64,000 bases of DNA, taken from Pomacea canaliculata. Its lineage: Eukaryota > Mollusca > Gastropoda > Architaenioglossa > Ampullariidae. Shown here one piece after another: positions 48,501 through 59,900 of this stretch. The position numbers and the translations under genes were made by a program. The notes below the pieces were generated by a model. The model was given only the letters and a program-made list of their open reading frames with translations, was not told the origin of the DNA and did not search any database. The DNA lies in the NCBI RefSeq assembly GCF_003073045.1, contig NC_037594.1, positions 22,450,927-22,514,926 of the forward strand, in the 5' to 3' direction. Position 1 is the first letter of the stretch. Every line of letters starts with the position of its first letter.

Positions 48501-50220
48501 CGAGATTGTCAGGCCAGCGATGCAATGAACTTTTCGGAGAATTATACATGCATGTGACCTTTGCCCTTAGGTATCAGTTTGACCTTTTCCCGATCTTCAT
48601 TCATATCGAATGCAGTATCTGAACCACATCGATCTGTGCTTATTATGAAAAACAAAATTGTCGAAATGTTTTTATCAGACCACACTTAACCTCAGTTTCA
48701 AATATCTAAGCGTGAGTTTTCTGTTATTAAGCTGTAATTACGCAGGCAGTGTATATGTTTGCAGCTCACCGATCAAAATTTGCGAACCATTGGAGTCCAG
48801 TCCTTTCATTTACGTCTCTTGATAAATAAGATGCTCAGTTTCTTTTGGAGAGCTGTTGGGAGTTTTCTATCAAACTACCCGATCAATCCTTGAATCAGAT
48901 ACCTTCTGTTCCTCGCAGAAACCAGGGTGGCTTCCCCCCAAAATAATAGTACGGGTGGGGTTCGAACCCACGCGGATATTGATCCATTGGATCTTAAGTC
49001 CAACGCCTTAACCACTCGGCCACCGTACTTCCGGCAATACGCTCTATATTTATCACAATATGTTTATGTAATATATTTCATTTAGCTCATGAACATAACC
49101 TGTTCAGAGGCTTCATTCATCACAGTTCTCGGTGATTTAGGGGAACGGACACCTGAGCTGAGAACGTGCTCAGTAAAATTATATGCAAACTAACAAACCG
49201 TGCACGTGGTGTGGAAAAAGACGGAAAAAGTGGGAGGGGTGAGAAAAAAGAAGAAAATACTTTAATCGACAAGCACATGAAAAGGAAGAAAACACGTCTA
49301 CTCATAAGTTTTACACAGTCGCTCGAAACACCCCCAGGCAGCTAGAGAGATGGGCGCATCTCAAGATAACAGTTTGCGAAATGTGAATAGTTCGGAAGAT
49401 TGAGGTTGACATATTAGTCATACGACTACAGCGACGGTAAAACAACTACGCGATTAAGCCAATAAAGGATCGAGTACTGGGTTATCGACAAACAATAGTG
49501 GAATGTCAAGACTCCATGAGAACAAGCAGAAAAATCAACAGTTGATTTAACCGTGTATGCTTTACTTGCATACCGCATGCCAAAGTGTGAATGAGTTGTA
49601 TATTTGTGACTACCTGTACCATGTTAGTCCGGGCCTCAGCAAACCCCTTCCCCCCAAAAAAATACTTTATCCTTTTCTTCTTTCGCTCTCTCTCTCTCGT
49701 CCCCTTCTCTATTCCCCATCCCACTAAAAGCATTTCATTATGTTTCCTCTGGTCGCACGTACATAGCCAGGCAGGACAGAAGAATGAAGAGGACAAGATT
49801 TTCTAAAAGGCGAGATATATAATACTTTTTATTCCTTCTAAAAGAAAATCGGACCACATACTCCACAGGTCTTAAAGGTTTTCCAATGCATAATTATTCA
49901 GAAGAATCAAATCGTCGTTGAACGATGCTTAGTTGATATAACGCAGTCCTTTATACAGCTACTTGCTGTTAAGGTAAACACTCACCTCCTTCCTGGCATT
50001 TCTCGTCCTCAACATCCACGATGGTGGTCGCAGCATCCCCGTGTACAGGGAGAGAAGCAGTGCCCCTGGACGCGGGGTATCGGGCAGCTGAGCGACCCCT
50101 GACACTTGGCGACGAGTGGCGACTGACCCCAGGTGACATCAGGAGCGCGTCGCCGAGTAATCCAACCGTCAACAGCAACACCACAACCACCATCACTGAC
50201 CAATACACGGTAGTAGTCAT
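28980..50220 (-). CDS. Secreted laminin-alpha-like protein: coiled-coil-like region plus three LG domains, 25 exons
   Basis: Exons: 49986-50220, 40461-41471, 39840-40041, 39243-39438, 38874-39042, 38266-38361, 37629-37828, 36932-37040, 36189-36438, 35535-35624, 34883-35039, 34327-34496, 34078-34238, 33798-33945, 33254-33387, 32716-32857, 32065-32186, 31682-31843, 31351-31476, 31009-31169, 30753-30861, 30276-30410, 29694-29827, 29365-29529, 28980-29100; about 1567 codons. The N-terminus is a signal peptide (VYWSVMVVVVLLLTVGLLG). A Ser/Lys/His-rich region, a helical region with an acidic stretch (36.2-36.4 kb) and a laminin-like domain-I end (LQVQRARELLQSMQ) follow. Then come three LG domains, with hallmarks GCLAGLKLNSQVVPL, GCLQKLEIDN and a final CQRPLP. 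Laminin alpha LG domains bind integrins and dystroglycan in basement membrane. No LN or LE domain is visible. One intron appears to be GC-AG. Four frame slips are seen: two in the large exon, one each in LG1 and LG2 exons. A non-coding 5' exon near 50530-50720 is possible. Confidence 0.82.
32330..32515 (-). mobile_element. Older copy of the tRNA-derived SINE
   Basis: Lies in an intron of the laminin-like gene. It shares GTACCCACTGTACAGCTGGGT with the block at 24850-24870 (TACCTACCACACAGCTGGGT) and ends in a decayed A-box on the minus strand (GGATAGTCTAGTGAATC). More diverged than the 24.8-kb copy. Confidence 0.45.
39565..39665. repeat. CT/CA microsatellite
   Basis: Runs of CTCTCT and CACACA interspersed over about 100 bases in an intron of the laminin-like gene. 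The ORFs reading through it are repeat artefacts. Confidence 0.85.
41536..42352 (+). mobile_element. Tigger/pogo-like non-autonomous DNA transposon (817 bp)
   Basis: The ends form inverted repeats: CAGTGGAACCTCGGTTAGCG at 41536-41555, and its near-complement ending CCGAGGTTCCACTG at 42352. TA flanks both sides (41534-41535, 42353-42354), the target duplication of Tc1/mariner elements. Inner repeats of CGGATAGCGAACA and CGGATAACGAACA type sit at both ends. The middle keeps scraps of a pogo-type transposase (MAPKKI start at about 41786, a MKKEMISKYEGGMRLSDM-like helix-turn-helix segment, then LDTFFP). The catalytic DDE region is missing, so it is an internally deleted copy. It sits in intron 1 of the laminin-like gene. 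Confidence 0.9.
42465..42523. repeat. GACA tetranucleotide microsatellite
   Basis: About 15 perfect GACA units. The cysteine-rich VCLS repeats on the other strand are this repeat in translation. Confidence 0.97.
43000..43124 (+). repeat. Left copy of a dispersed direct repeat in intron 1 of the laminin-like gene
   Basis: Starts GGGGTGAGGTGACGCAAGAG and ends CTTTGCGATCAGGCCATCT. Both ends recur at 45609-45718, with a diverged middle that here contains a CA run. Family unknown. Confidence 0.8.
43140..43310. repeat. CA-rich simple-sequence tract
   Basis: Dense CACACA and CACGCA runs interrupted by TATATA. No coding potential beyond repeat translation. Confidence 0.85.
44510..44965 (+). repeat. 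Degenerate minisatellite built on TTCATGGTCATT
   Basis: TTCATGGTCATT, TTCATGGTCGTT, GTCATGGTCGTT and similar cores recur roughly every 25-90 bases (for example at 44515-44530, 44705-44720, 44738-44750, 44768-44780 and 44873-44884). Spacers share CAGCC(C/T)TA(C/T)CTG and TGTATAT blocks. ORFs here are translations of the repeat. Confidence 0.65.
45609..45718 (+). repeat. Right copy of the dispersed direct repeat
   Basis: Shares GGGGTGAGGTGACGCAAGAG at the start and GACTGGTCGCTTTGCGATCA, then GGCCATCT, at the end with 43000-43124, about 2.6 kb away in the same orientation. The copy is preceded by a C run. Confidence 0.8.
48940..48943 (-). terminator. Pol III terminator of the tRNA-Leu gene
   Basis: A run of four T on the minus strand, three bases after the discriminator base of the tRNA, as expected for RNA polymerase III. 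Confidence 0.7.
48947..49029 (-). tRNA. tRNA-Leu, anticodon TAA
   Basis: Read on the minus strand: a perfect 7-bp acceptor stem (AGTACGG with CCGTACT), D arm GCCGAGTGGTTAAGGC, anticodon arm TTGGA-CTTAAGA-TCCAA with anticodon TAA, and a long variable arm GGAT-CAAT-ATCC typical of class II tRNA-Leu. The T arm is GTGGG-TTCGAAC-CCCAC and the discriminator base is A. No intron. A and B boxes are intact and a T4 terminator follows, so it looks functional. It lies in intron 1 of the laminin-like gene on the same strand. Confidence 0.97.
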
Positions 50221-53200
50221 CTTCCACTCTCTGTCACCGATATCAAGGGAAAATTTCTTCACTTCCTTTCCTCCTGTGCAGCACTTGACAACACACACCT
50301 TCAGTCAAGCTGCCCCCCTCGACAGTCGGTCGGCAGGTAAGCACACCGCTTGTGTCAAGGAAACTCTCTGACCTGTTGCTTGTAAGCAGGTAGTAATCTC
50401 TCCTACTCAGCGTCGTGGGCTCAGTCCCAACGTGCGACTAGGGGGAGGGTACAAGAGACCCTGCTACGTCAGCGTGAACACACACACACAGACCGGAGGA
50501 CAGGGGCAGCTAGGTGTCCCTGCTCACCTTACATCCGGTCATTCCCAGTAAACATGGAGAGCGGGAGGAACGTCGTCAGCGCGATCCAGGCGGCGCGACA
50601 GCGAGACCCACGCTGCAGAAAGTAGTCAACTGCTTTTAGCCCCTTGTAAGGTGGCCTGTGCAGTTCCCGTGTGACCGGTCCCTGTGTTGCTAGGAGCTGC
50701 CGTGTCCCTAGTGGCCTCACCTGTACGGAGAATATATTACAGATGTGTCTGACGTCTACGTCGAGCGCGCGCGTATGTGTGTGTGTGCGCGCGCGCTCGT
50801 TATGATAGTGCAGCAGTATTGTCACTGCTAGCATACATATTTCATTTTCTTTCAGTTTCATATGTTTTGTTATTCCACCCTCGTATTGAAGAGGCACTGC
50901 TCGTAACTTCGCTTGCATCAGTAACATCGACTAACCACAGCTCTCTCCTGCTCTCGCCTCAACCTCACAGCCGTGGGTTTGTTTGTTGATGTGTTGATAG
51001 GAGGTGAGGTACATCAAAATGCGGTCAGTTTTTTTTTTAAAATCGTGACACAGGAAGCAGGAAGACCCAGTGTCCGATAATCCAAAATATTCGACCTTGG
51101 CACATGCATCACACCCTACCCGTCCCCCCAACACACTTTCACTTACCCTGTTTTGTTTGTTTGTTGGTGGTGGTGTATTTTTGACGAATCAGCCGTAGCT
51201 TCGAGCATTGAAAGACACAATTTAGTAAAAGGGGGGTCACAGGTAACACCGGAGGATGGGATGAGGGGACAAAGGGGAAGGAAGACGACTGGGGGAAGGA
51301 GTGGCTATCAGTAGAGGGGGAGAGCGATACAAAACCTGTTTTCAATATTGACTGAATACCATTTTACCCCCAGCAACTCGGCGACCAAGTGGGTGTCCAG
51401 ACTGCAATCATAGGGTGGGACCGTGGGAGGTTAGTTGGGTGAAGTGGAGGTGGGGAGAAGGTGTCGGCCTCGGTGTAAGCCTGTCAGAGACCCTCGGTTA
51501 CATTCTGGGCCACGACCTGTTTGAACATTGAGGCGGCGTCCTGTGGCTCTTGCTTATCCAAGCACGGAGACCGACATTTAGTCGTGTACAGCCTCGGGTG
51601 GTCTCTCACCCACCAAACCCTTCTCCTGTCCGCTACCTCCACAGCTCGCCATGAGGTCGAAACAACCTTATTTTTAAATACAAATTACACACCAGCAAGA
51701 CTATGCGACTGAGCTGCAAGATTTGGGAGGTGAATGAGCCTTTGTTTGGTCGCCTCATTGAGAAACCTGAAAGACCAGACAGAAAAGAATGTCACGTAGG
51801 TATACATACCTTCAAATGTCAGAGGAACACGACACCATACTGCACAGACCAGTATCAGTCAACCGGGAGACAATTGGTTGCTTGAAGTTTCATTTATTGG
51901 GAATGTGATTTTATAATTACAGACGGAGCAAAGAGAGCAACTAGTATCAGTAGCAAGTACAACGGGATTTTGTGATAAAGACAAGTATTTTTATAACTGA
52001 ACTAATACAGTTGACCTTTGTCATGAACCCGGGTGTGAACTGTATCACTAATTTACTGACCTGTTTCATGACAATCAAAAATTCCAGAGAAAACATTTTG
52101 CAAGGGGGACTAATGTAGGTACTACAGAAGTAATCTGTTGGACTAATTGTGGACTCGGTTTAAAACTCTTTCTTTTACTCTTTAGTTTTTAATCCAGACA
52201 ATAGGAGTAACGTGTCGATTAAACGATAAGTTCGCTCAGTTTTATTCAATTTTTTTTTAAAGTCTGATCGACTCTTTTCTCTTCTTCTTCTTTGCAGGGC
52301 TGGGCGTCGTGAGTTTTCTCCGGGTACTCCGGTTTCCTTCCCTTCCCCTCCCTCTCCCCCATAATGCGAAGTCACGGCAAGGTGGAAGCACTTTCCTACT
52401 AAATAAACCAAATCAACTCTCCTCTTCTTTCTTTCTCTTTTCTACGTCCTTCCCTTCTCCTGCCTCACTCGTGATGTCGCTTGGGCCAACGGTGCACTGA
52501 CCCCATCACTTGTTCAGGAGCTAACTTGTGGACACAATCCACCAGCCGAGACTTGTCGGCGGGATGATGAAGACGAGTGAAAAGCCTACAACCACAGGAG
52601 CGGATAAAACCAGGATCACATGATTCACACCAAGTCATTGCAATCTCGGGTGTGGAGGATGGGAGAAATTCGACGGGAGCACCGAGCTCTGTCAACACCC
52701 GGACAATGCGGCCAGCAGCCAGTGGTGGGACTCGTGCACCGCCGAGCTATTCTAGCTTTTCGGCGTAGGATGCCTGTGGTCACTGACCTCCCAGACAGTA
52801 TTTGTGTTTCATTGGAGTTCTCTATGGTCTTCATTTCCTCCCGATAAAATGTCGTCGGCCCCTGTGTGTGTCAGAGAGAAAGAAAGTTTCCGGGACCAAA
52901 GTGTTCGTACGCCCAAAGGCGACCTTAGCAGTACGCGGGGCACTGGACGAGCATCATATGCGGGGGTCGGGGCGGTTGCCGTAGTCACCACCCCCAAAGG
53001 ATGCCTCTGCTCATCTTCACCACTTTCATCAAAGCACATATAAAATCAAGAATTATTTTAATGCTTTCGCTTTTATCTTTAGTTCAGTTTTTACGAGTGC
53101 TTCACGATATATGATCCTGCCCAGCAAATGAACGTGACTAACAGAAAGTTAATGTATCTTTCGATCGGTGTCGCTACTTGTGTCCATTATTTGACTCTGT

Positions 53201-53907
53201 CAACTCTCGCATAATGCATTTTATAAGAAAAATATACAATATTTTATACATAATTATATATAAATAATCGCAGCAGCGTTAACAATATCTAACGACACAC
53301 AAAAGAAACGTTTTCAATGTTAAAATTCATCTGAAGAAAACACATGGATAATATCAGGAAACATAAGAAAAGTTTTCAGGACAAAGGTTGTGCTGGTAAG
53401 TTATGCACACATGAAACTGCTCTTTGTGGGTCTCAAAATAACTATAGGAAAAAATGGACAGTCAACTACAACAAAAACAATGTCCTCATTAACATGGGTA
53501 AAACAATAATACATGTACTATTAACAAAAAGACCAGCTCACACTGTGCTGAAAGAACAGGATGCATTATATTGTGGTTTTATTTCAAGTCATCAATATTA
53601 ATGCACAAAATCACTTTCATTTGTCTAATTTGTTATAATACTGTCCTAGCGATTCTTTCTCGGTAACAAAATACTTTTGCACACATTGGTATCAACATGG
53701 GCTCAACCATCTTGTCCATCAGCGACCGTATACCATAAAAGACATCGTTTGAAACTACTAAAATATTCCTGTCCGAGGTTGAGAAATCTGTTGCCACTTT
53801 CCGGAGTGGACTTATGGTTCATATATATATATAGGTTTATTGATGCAGTTCGATTTGGTCTACTAGTGAAGTAGTTTGGTCCGGCTTACAGGCCTGCTGA
53901 CGTCAGG
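50221..53907. other. Region between the laminin-like gene start and the CFAP43 3' end
   Basis: Should contain the promoter and 5' UTR of the laminin-like gene. A stretch at about 50530-50720 (minus strand) is preceded by CTCCGTACAG and ends in a possible donor AAG|GTGAGC, so it may be a non-coding 5' exon. Beyond that are a GT/GC alternating tract near 50770-50800 and GC-richer blocks at 51.2-51.6 and 52.3-53.0 kb without recognisable coding exons. The plus-strand ORF at 53344-53601 has no family features I can see. Confidence 0.4.
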
Positions 53908-56900
53908 TCAGTGCTCGACCTGCACCAAGGCTGGGAAAGTGCGCATGCGCAGACGCTCGACCTCTGCCCTCAAGACAGCGACTTCCTGAGCCTGAGCTTT
54001 GGCCAGGTCCACCAGCTTGCGGCGCTGAATGATGTCCCGGTACCGCTTCTCTTTCCCCGTGTCCAGACGCCGCTCCGCTGCAGAGAAGGAAGCAAGATAT
54101 AAAAACAACAAGAGAGAAAGAAGAATGTGGGTTTAAATAGTTTAAATTACCCCATCAATCAGCAGGCTCGATGCATTTTCACATACAGGAATAGCTAACC
54201 CATGCGCGCGCTCACAGTCGAGGAACCACAACAGAGTGCCAAAAACAAAATATAAATAAATAAAAGCAATGAACGGGACAGTTCATTCAGATGAAGCGTC
54301 ACACCAGGGAAAACGAGACTGATATGTAAGCAGCCAATCAACAAGCAGGACTAAGTGATGTCGGCTTTCACCACGCGATCTCCCACAGGTCACCCCATTA
54401 GACGCGGTGTCCAGTCCTTTATGAAGTCTGACAAACTTGTGTGCGTCGCACGCCTAGTGAATGTCTGCAGCGAGATTGAGATCGACAGCGTGCAGTAATG
54501 CATAGCATTCTCTCAGTATCGTATAAACTAAAAAGCACTGACGGAACAGGGGAGGCGCGAATAAAGCGTATATCATGTTGATTTTAGAGGATGGCATTTG
54601 CCAGTGTCTGTTCTTAGCAGGATCTGGTTGAGAAAAAAAAAAAAGTCCTCTGCGTTCCTATTTGTGTGATGTGCCACATTAGTATGTCCGAAACGATCTG
54701 ATCAAGCAGAAGGGAAACGTCTCCTGTGCAGTTGCGCACTGTCCGGCAGTGGGTACATGTGCCCCACCTCTGTTACATATTGTGATCCGTTACATATTGT
54801 GATACGACCCTACAGCGTGCTGCTTTCCCAAGTGGCAGTGAACCCACCGTTGACTTCGTCGATGTGTCGTCTCTCGTTGACGCAGACGTTGAGTTCCTCC
54901 AGCTCTTTGTCCAGGGCCGTGTTGTAGGTCTTCTTGCGCTTCAGGAAAGACCTCAGGTCCTCCTTGATGTGCTCCTTAGTCTGCACGTTCTTCTCGTGGT
55001 GCTGCAGCAGACCAGCATGACATTATAGCCTCTCACAGCCCTACTCTCCTCATTCTTCCTTTTTTGACCCAGAATGGGAAAGTTATTAACATAAATACTT
55101 TATTAAACTTCGTCAAACGTTCGTTCACATTTGTCCAGTTGAGAACGATCTTTTTATAAAGCAATATTTACATTCAAAACTTTTTCAGCTTCGTCAAACG
55201 TCCATCCAATATTTGTCCGGTTAGGAATGGGCTTTTAGAAAATCAATTTGATCACTCTCCCGTCCCTACACAGGGTTACCATTTATAAAAACTGCCCGTA
55301 ATTTTCAGTTCAGGGTTAAGATAATGGTTATGGATCTAATTAACAACGCATTTTAATAGTTACCGTGTGTGAATGATTGATACTGAAAATGGATTTTGTC
55401 CAAGGGCATCAAAAGGGCTGATAACTATTAAAACCCTCACCAATATCCTTGTTTTCAGATCATATTGAGCTGTAAATGACGGACATCTTGAAGTGGAACA
55501 GCATGGCATGTTTTAACGATGTAATGAAGCATTCAAGTGCATGCCACTATGCACGCATGTACACACAGGGACATACTCTTTTTTTCCCTCTTTCTCACTA
55601 TATTCCCCTCTCTTCTCTCTCTCCAAACAAGACAGGTCAGCTTATTACTCACTTTCCTCTGCATCAAAATAGTTTGCTCAAGGGTGGAGATTTCGCTGGC
55701 TTTCTTGGCATCATAATCACTTTCATTTAGGAACTGAAACAATGAAATGAGGGCATGTTTGGAAAAGACAGCAACAGGCTTACCCTTCTGTCCATCTATA
55801 TTCTTTTTATAACTGTAGGAGTAACACTGAAGTAAGAGATACAGTCAGTGATTGTAAAGGTATGTCAAAAGCTTGTCTCAAAATGAAAGTGTTCAATGTT
55901 CACATCTGCTCACCGCCTGGATCTCTCGGGTGACCTTCATGAACATGATGTCCTTCATCTTGTTCTCCAAATCTTCCATCTCCATTGACATTTTCTTGTG
56001 TTCCCTGTATAACAAGCAGAGCATTTTTTTCTAAGTTAGATATTTGTCGTGTCTTAACACAAAAGTAAGCATCTTTCACCTAAAGATGTTTGTAAACTTT
56101 ATCAACCTTACAGGCTTTGCTATAAGTTCTACTCAGGTTATGCAAAGCATCAAGCAGAGCTGGCATCCACTAATTAAGCCTTATACTTACTATTTGTATA
56201 ACATTAATTTTTCTATTCAAATCATTGCTTAAGAGTCAACATTTACTGCATACCATTCAAGCTGAATAATGCCTTTCCTGAAATCTTTGCTTTCCATCAT
56301 GCTGGCAATTTTGCTTTCTCCCAGTTGCTGTTGACAAGTCAAGGAAAAAAATATAGGCAGTGGCAGAAAAAAGATAACAAACACCATATCACGATTGTTG
56401 AGATATAACATACCCAGAAAAAGATAGCCTTTTCTCCTTTGACTGTACCAGATGACTTGACCATAGGAGAGGGTTCCACTAGCTCTCTAACCATCGAAAA
56501 AGCTGTCTCCCCTGACAATGAGCACGTTCATGGTACGCAGAGCACTCCATTAGTCCGGAGAGCAACTACCCTCTAACAGCGTAAAAGGCCAAACACCTAG
56601 TTTTTTCCCGATGGTTAGTGTGGTGTTTACTACAGCCTGTGCACAAAGTAAGCATCGCATATGGTAAGACGAGCAAAGGCTAGTGAACACCACAATAACC
56701 CTTTATGTCGTATGGTCATGTCATGTGGTAAGTCTCAAAGAAAGATGATTTACTCTCAAAATTTTATTTTTTCTTTCTTCCTTCCTGGGTGGTACTTTAT
56801 GTACTGTATGTCCATTATTTGCCTTTCTATTCCAATATATACAACCTTTATTGTAGCATTGAGATCCTCGACCACAGAGCGGTGAATGAGGACGCTATTG

Positions 56901-59900
56901 TTGTAGTCATGGATAAACTGGCCAGCATCAACCTCCACCTGCCCTTGCTTCAGCAGTAGCTGGACTTCCAGGTCCAGTGTGAAGAGTAATTGGTCGTCCT
57001 TCAGCCTAAAAGAAAACATCATTAAAAACATCAAGGAAATGTTGGTTCCAGAGATGCATTTTCATAGAATATATGTAAGTAAATTAAAAAAACAAAAAAC
57101 ACAACGGAAATGAATTTTTGCTTCAGATTTTGCGAATTACTATTTTTTTAATGAATTAAAACCACTCATCTAAAAATTATTTTGCACTCAGGCAAAGATT
57201 TATTAAAGACAAGGATTTCTATAGTCATACAGTTGTCACGCATAGATAAGGCTATCTCAATATTCTTAATGCCTCAAGAAGTGTTCTTTTGACAGTTTCT
57301 AGGAAAAGGCCAAAGTGTTCCACAGATGGACAGAAGATGCAAGCAGACAGAAAATAATAAAAAGGAATGACTTCTTTAACACACACCATCCACTTATTAT
57401 CCCATGTAAATTCTCAGGACTCACTTTGCTAACTGAATACCAATGGCATCAACCTCACTTTTCAGAGCCTCATCTTCCTCTACACGTTTCTGAAGGAAAG
57501 CTTGCATCTCTGCCAGTACTAAAGCCTTCTTCTTTACCTGCATGCACACACATTTTGAATGCTATCATTTTGTCATATGCTTTAGATTTATGCATTGTAG
57601 CTCCAGATTTCAAGCTGACACCATACTGGATATAAATAAATATATATATGTTTAAGTCATAATATATATAAATACTTAAGTCATAGTTATAGACAGAGGA
57701 TATCCAACAAATATTTACCATATTTTCACTCTCAATCTTGGCACGTCGGTAGTTACACAGACGTTGCCACACAGTGGGATCAAGCCCTTCAGGCATGTTA
57801 GCTGGCTTATCAAGCTCATCCAATGCTGCCTCAAGAAGAAGTTTAGTTTGGGCATTTTGCTGGGCAGTGGATGGACGTTCTGCAAATGGGTTGGATGGAA
57901 CTAACTCCGAAGATGTGTCTGGAGCCTTAAACTTCAATCCTCTGTGACAAACAAGAATCATAACTGACATGTTACAGAGGGTGATATGGGGCTTTTTTTT
58001 TTTTAGAAAGTGGTAAAGAAAGGGGGAAGGGAAATTTAATTACCTGTTGCGGGCCAGCGCTTCACTTCCTAATGAGACACGGCAAGTGGTGGGACACTGT
58101 AGGGGAGTGGAGGCTGCGTCTGCCTTGAAAGGTGCGGTATTTGTATTTTTGTGCATCTCAGGTTTTTGTATTTCGGACTTTTTCCTTTATTTCTTTAAAA
58201 GATATGGATAAGTAACGTGTTCTCTTTGTTGTAACTGTCAATAGGCGCAGTCTGCGGGGCCGGGAGATGGGCCATGGAGTGAAGGGTCGGGAGATGGGCC
58301 GTGTTTGGTTGGCTCTGGCTAATGCCACGGACTAATGAGCCTGGCAGATACCATAAAGTATCTGAAGACTGGAGTATTCGGCCCAGGAAGATAACGTCTG
58401 ACCCCAAGAGGCAGCGTTTGATATATCAGGAGGTTAGGTCGCTCGTCCCCAGACACAGTGACATATCGAGTTGTGAGGTCGCTCGTCTCCAGAGACATCG
58501 TCATTTAGTGGATAATGTCTGCCGCCAAGTGAAGACGTCAGTTGTGTTTTGTTTGTGTAATTGTTTTTACGAGATAAAATAAGTTGAGTGTGGAAGATAT
58601 TTATATTTATGGAACATTAGTCAGTGACCGTTGATACAGTGTTGTGCCGAACTTTACACTTCATTATTCTTGTTTAACATCAAGAAAAGGAACTTTCTCT
58701 CGGGACTGTGTTTAGAATTAGAGATTATTAATAAGTAATAATATCTTATAATAGTAGTAAGGATCAACTGATGTATGTTTACTAGGGAATTATTGTTAAT
58801 ATTTTTTGTGTATTTTTATTTGTTAAAATTATTAAATATATACAGCCCTACAAAGCGGCAAAGTTATTTTTCAGAAGAATGGGCAAATGTCCTGGCGTTT
58901 ACGGGAACGCGAGTGTCTGTGACATATGACTGTTTTCCCAATTTACATGACATCCCTCTATCAAATGAATTTTAATACCAGCGAAATCCCACAATAAATG
59001 CAAACAACGTTTTTTCTTTCTTCTTATTTATGGAAGGTTTTTCCTTCCATGTTATGCTTACCTTGGTCTCTTTCGAAAGACTCGGTAAAGATGATCAGCC
59101 ATAACAGCTGACAAATCACTAAACTCTCTTTTGAAAGCTTTGTCCATGACTTTGTCCTCTGCAACTAGGATGTCATACTGATTTCGGAACTCATCCACAT
59201 TAATGCGAGCTTCCACCACAGCTTCAGAGGCAAGTTGCTGCAAGTGAAATTCCAAAATAAGAACACAGAAAATGGGATACTGTAGTATTTCAAAAATCTA
59301 ATTAGTGATGCTACAATCTGTAAGCCTGGATGGCTCTTGTAGGAAGCATCTTAACACAAACTTCGATAAAACCCTTCATAGACACTCTAGAATTTTCAAA
59401 GAACTCGCCTAAATGGCATTCCATCACAAAAGATGAATTCTGTTTCTTTCTCACACACAAAATGTAATTTACATGTGATGTTTAAGCTTATTAAATAAAT
59501 CAGATCAGCTTAAAATCTCTTTACTGGTGCTTTCTTCCTTAATTTGCAGTTGATTTGTGATGTGAATACTGACACCATACGATGAGACTGGAAAACATAC
59601 CATGTTACTCAAACATAATGATGTACATGGCCACTTGCACACACGTATATAAACAATCAGTTCAGTATACTATATCAGTCTTGACTTTCTTGTTACCAAG
59701 GAATTCTCTCCTTTATGCCTACAGATTCTGCTGAAGGAATCACAGTATGCTAACTTGTAAATCCTATACATGACCCACGTTGGAAACTGTCACTTGAGTG
59801 GACGGTGGCACAATGGTGGTTCATTACATCTTGGAATAATGAAGTGAGATCAGCTGCTGAGAAAGAACTAAAAAATGCCGGCCAGTGGCTTTAACTTAAT

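Noticed and set aside
52465-52847. Several overlapping 60-80 codon ORFs in a GC-richer block
   Set aside because: Open in several frames on both strands as expected from base composition; no family features.
53344-53601. Plus-strand ORF of 85 codons downstream of CFAP43
   Set aside because: No recognisable domain, ordinary AT-rich composition and no splice context; likely chance.
58230-58852. Possible solo LTR or other insertion in a CFAP43 intron (GC-richer block with repeated GGTCGCTCGTC)
   Set aside because: TG and CA ends can be proposed, but no target duplication or known LTR motif is visible, so it is left unassigned.
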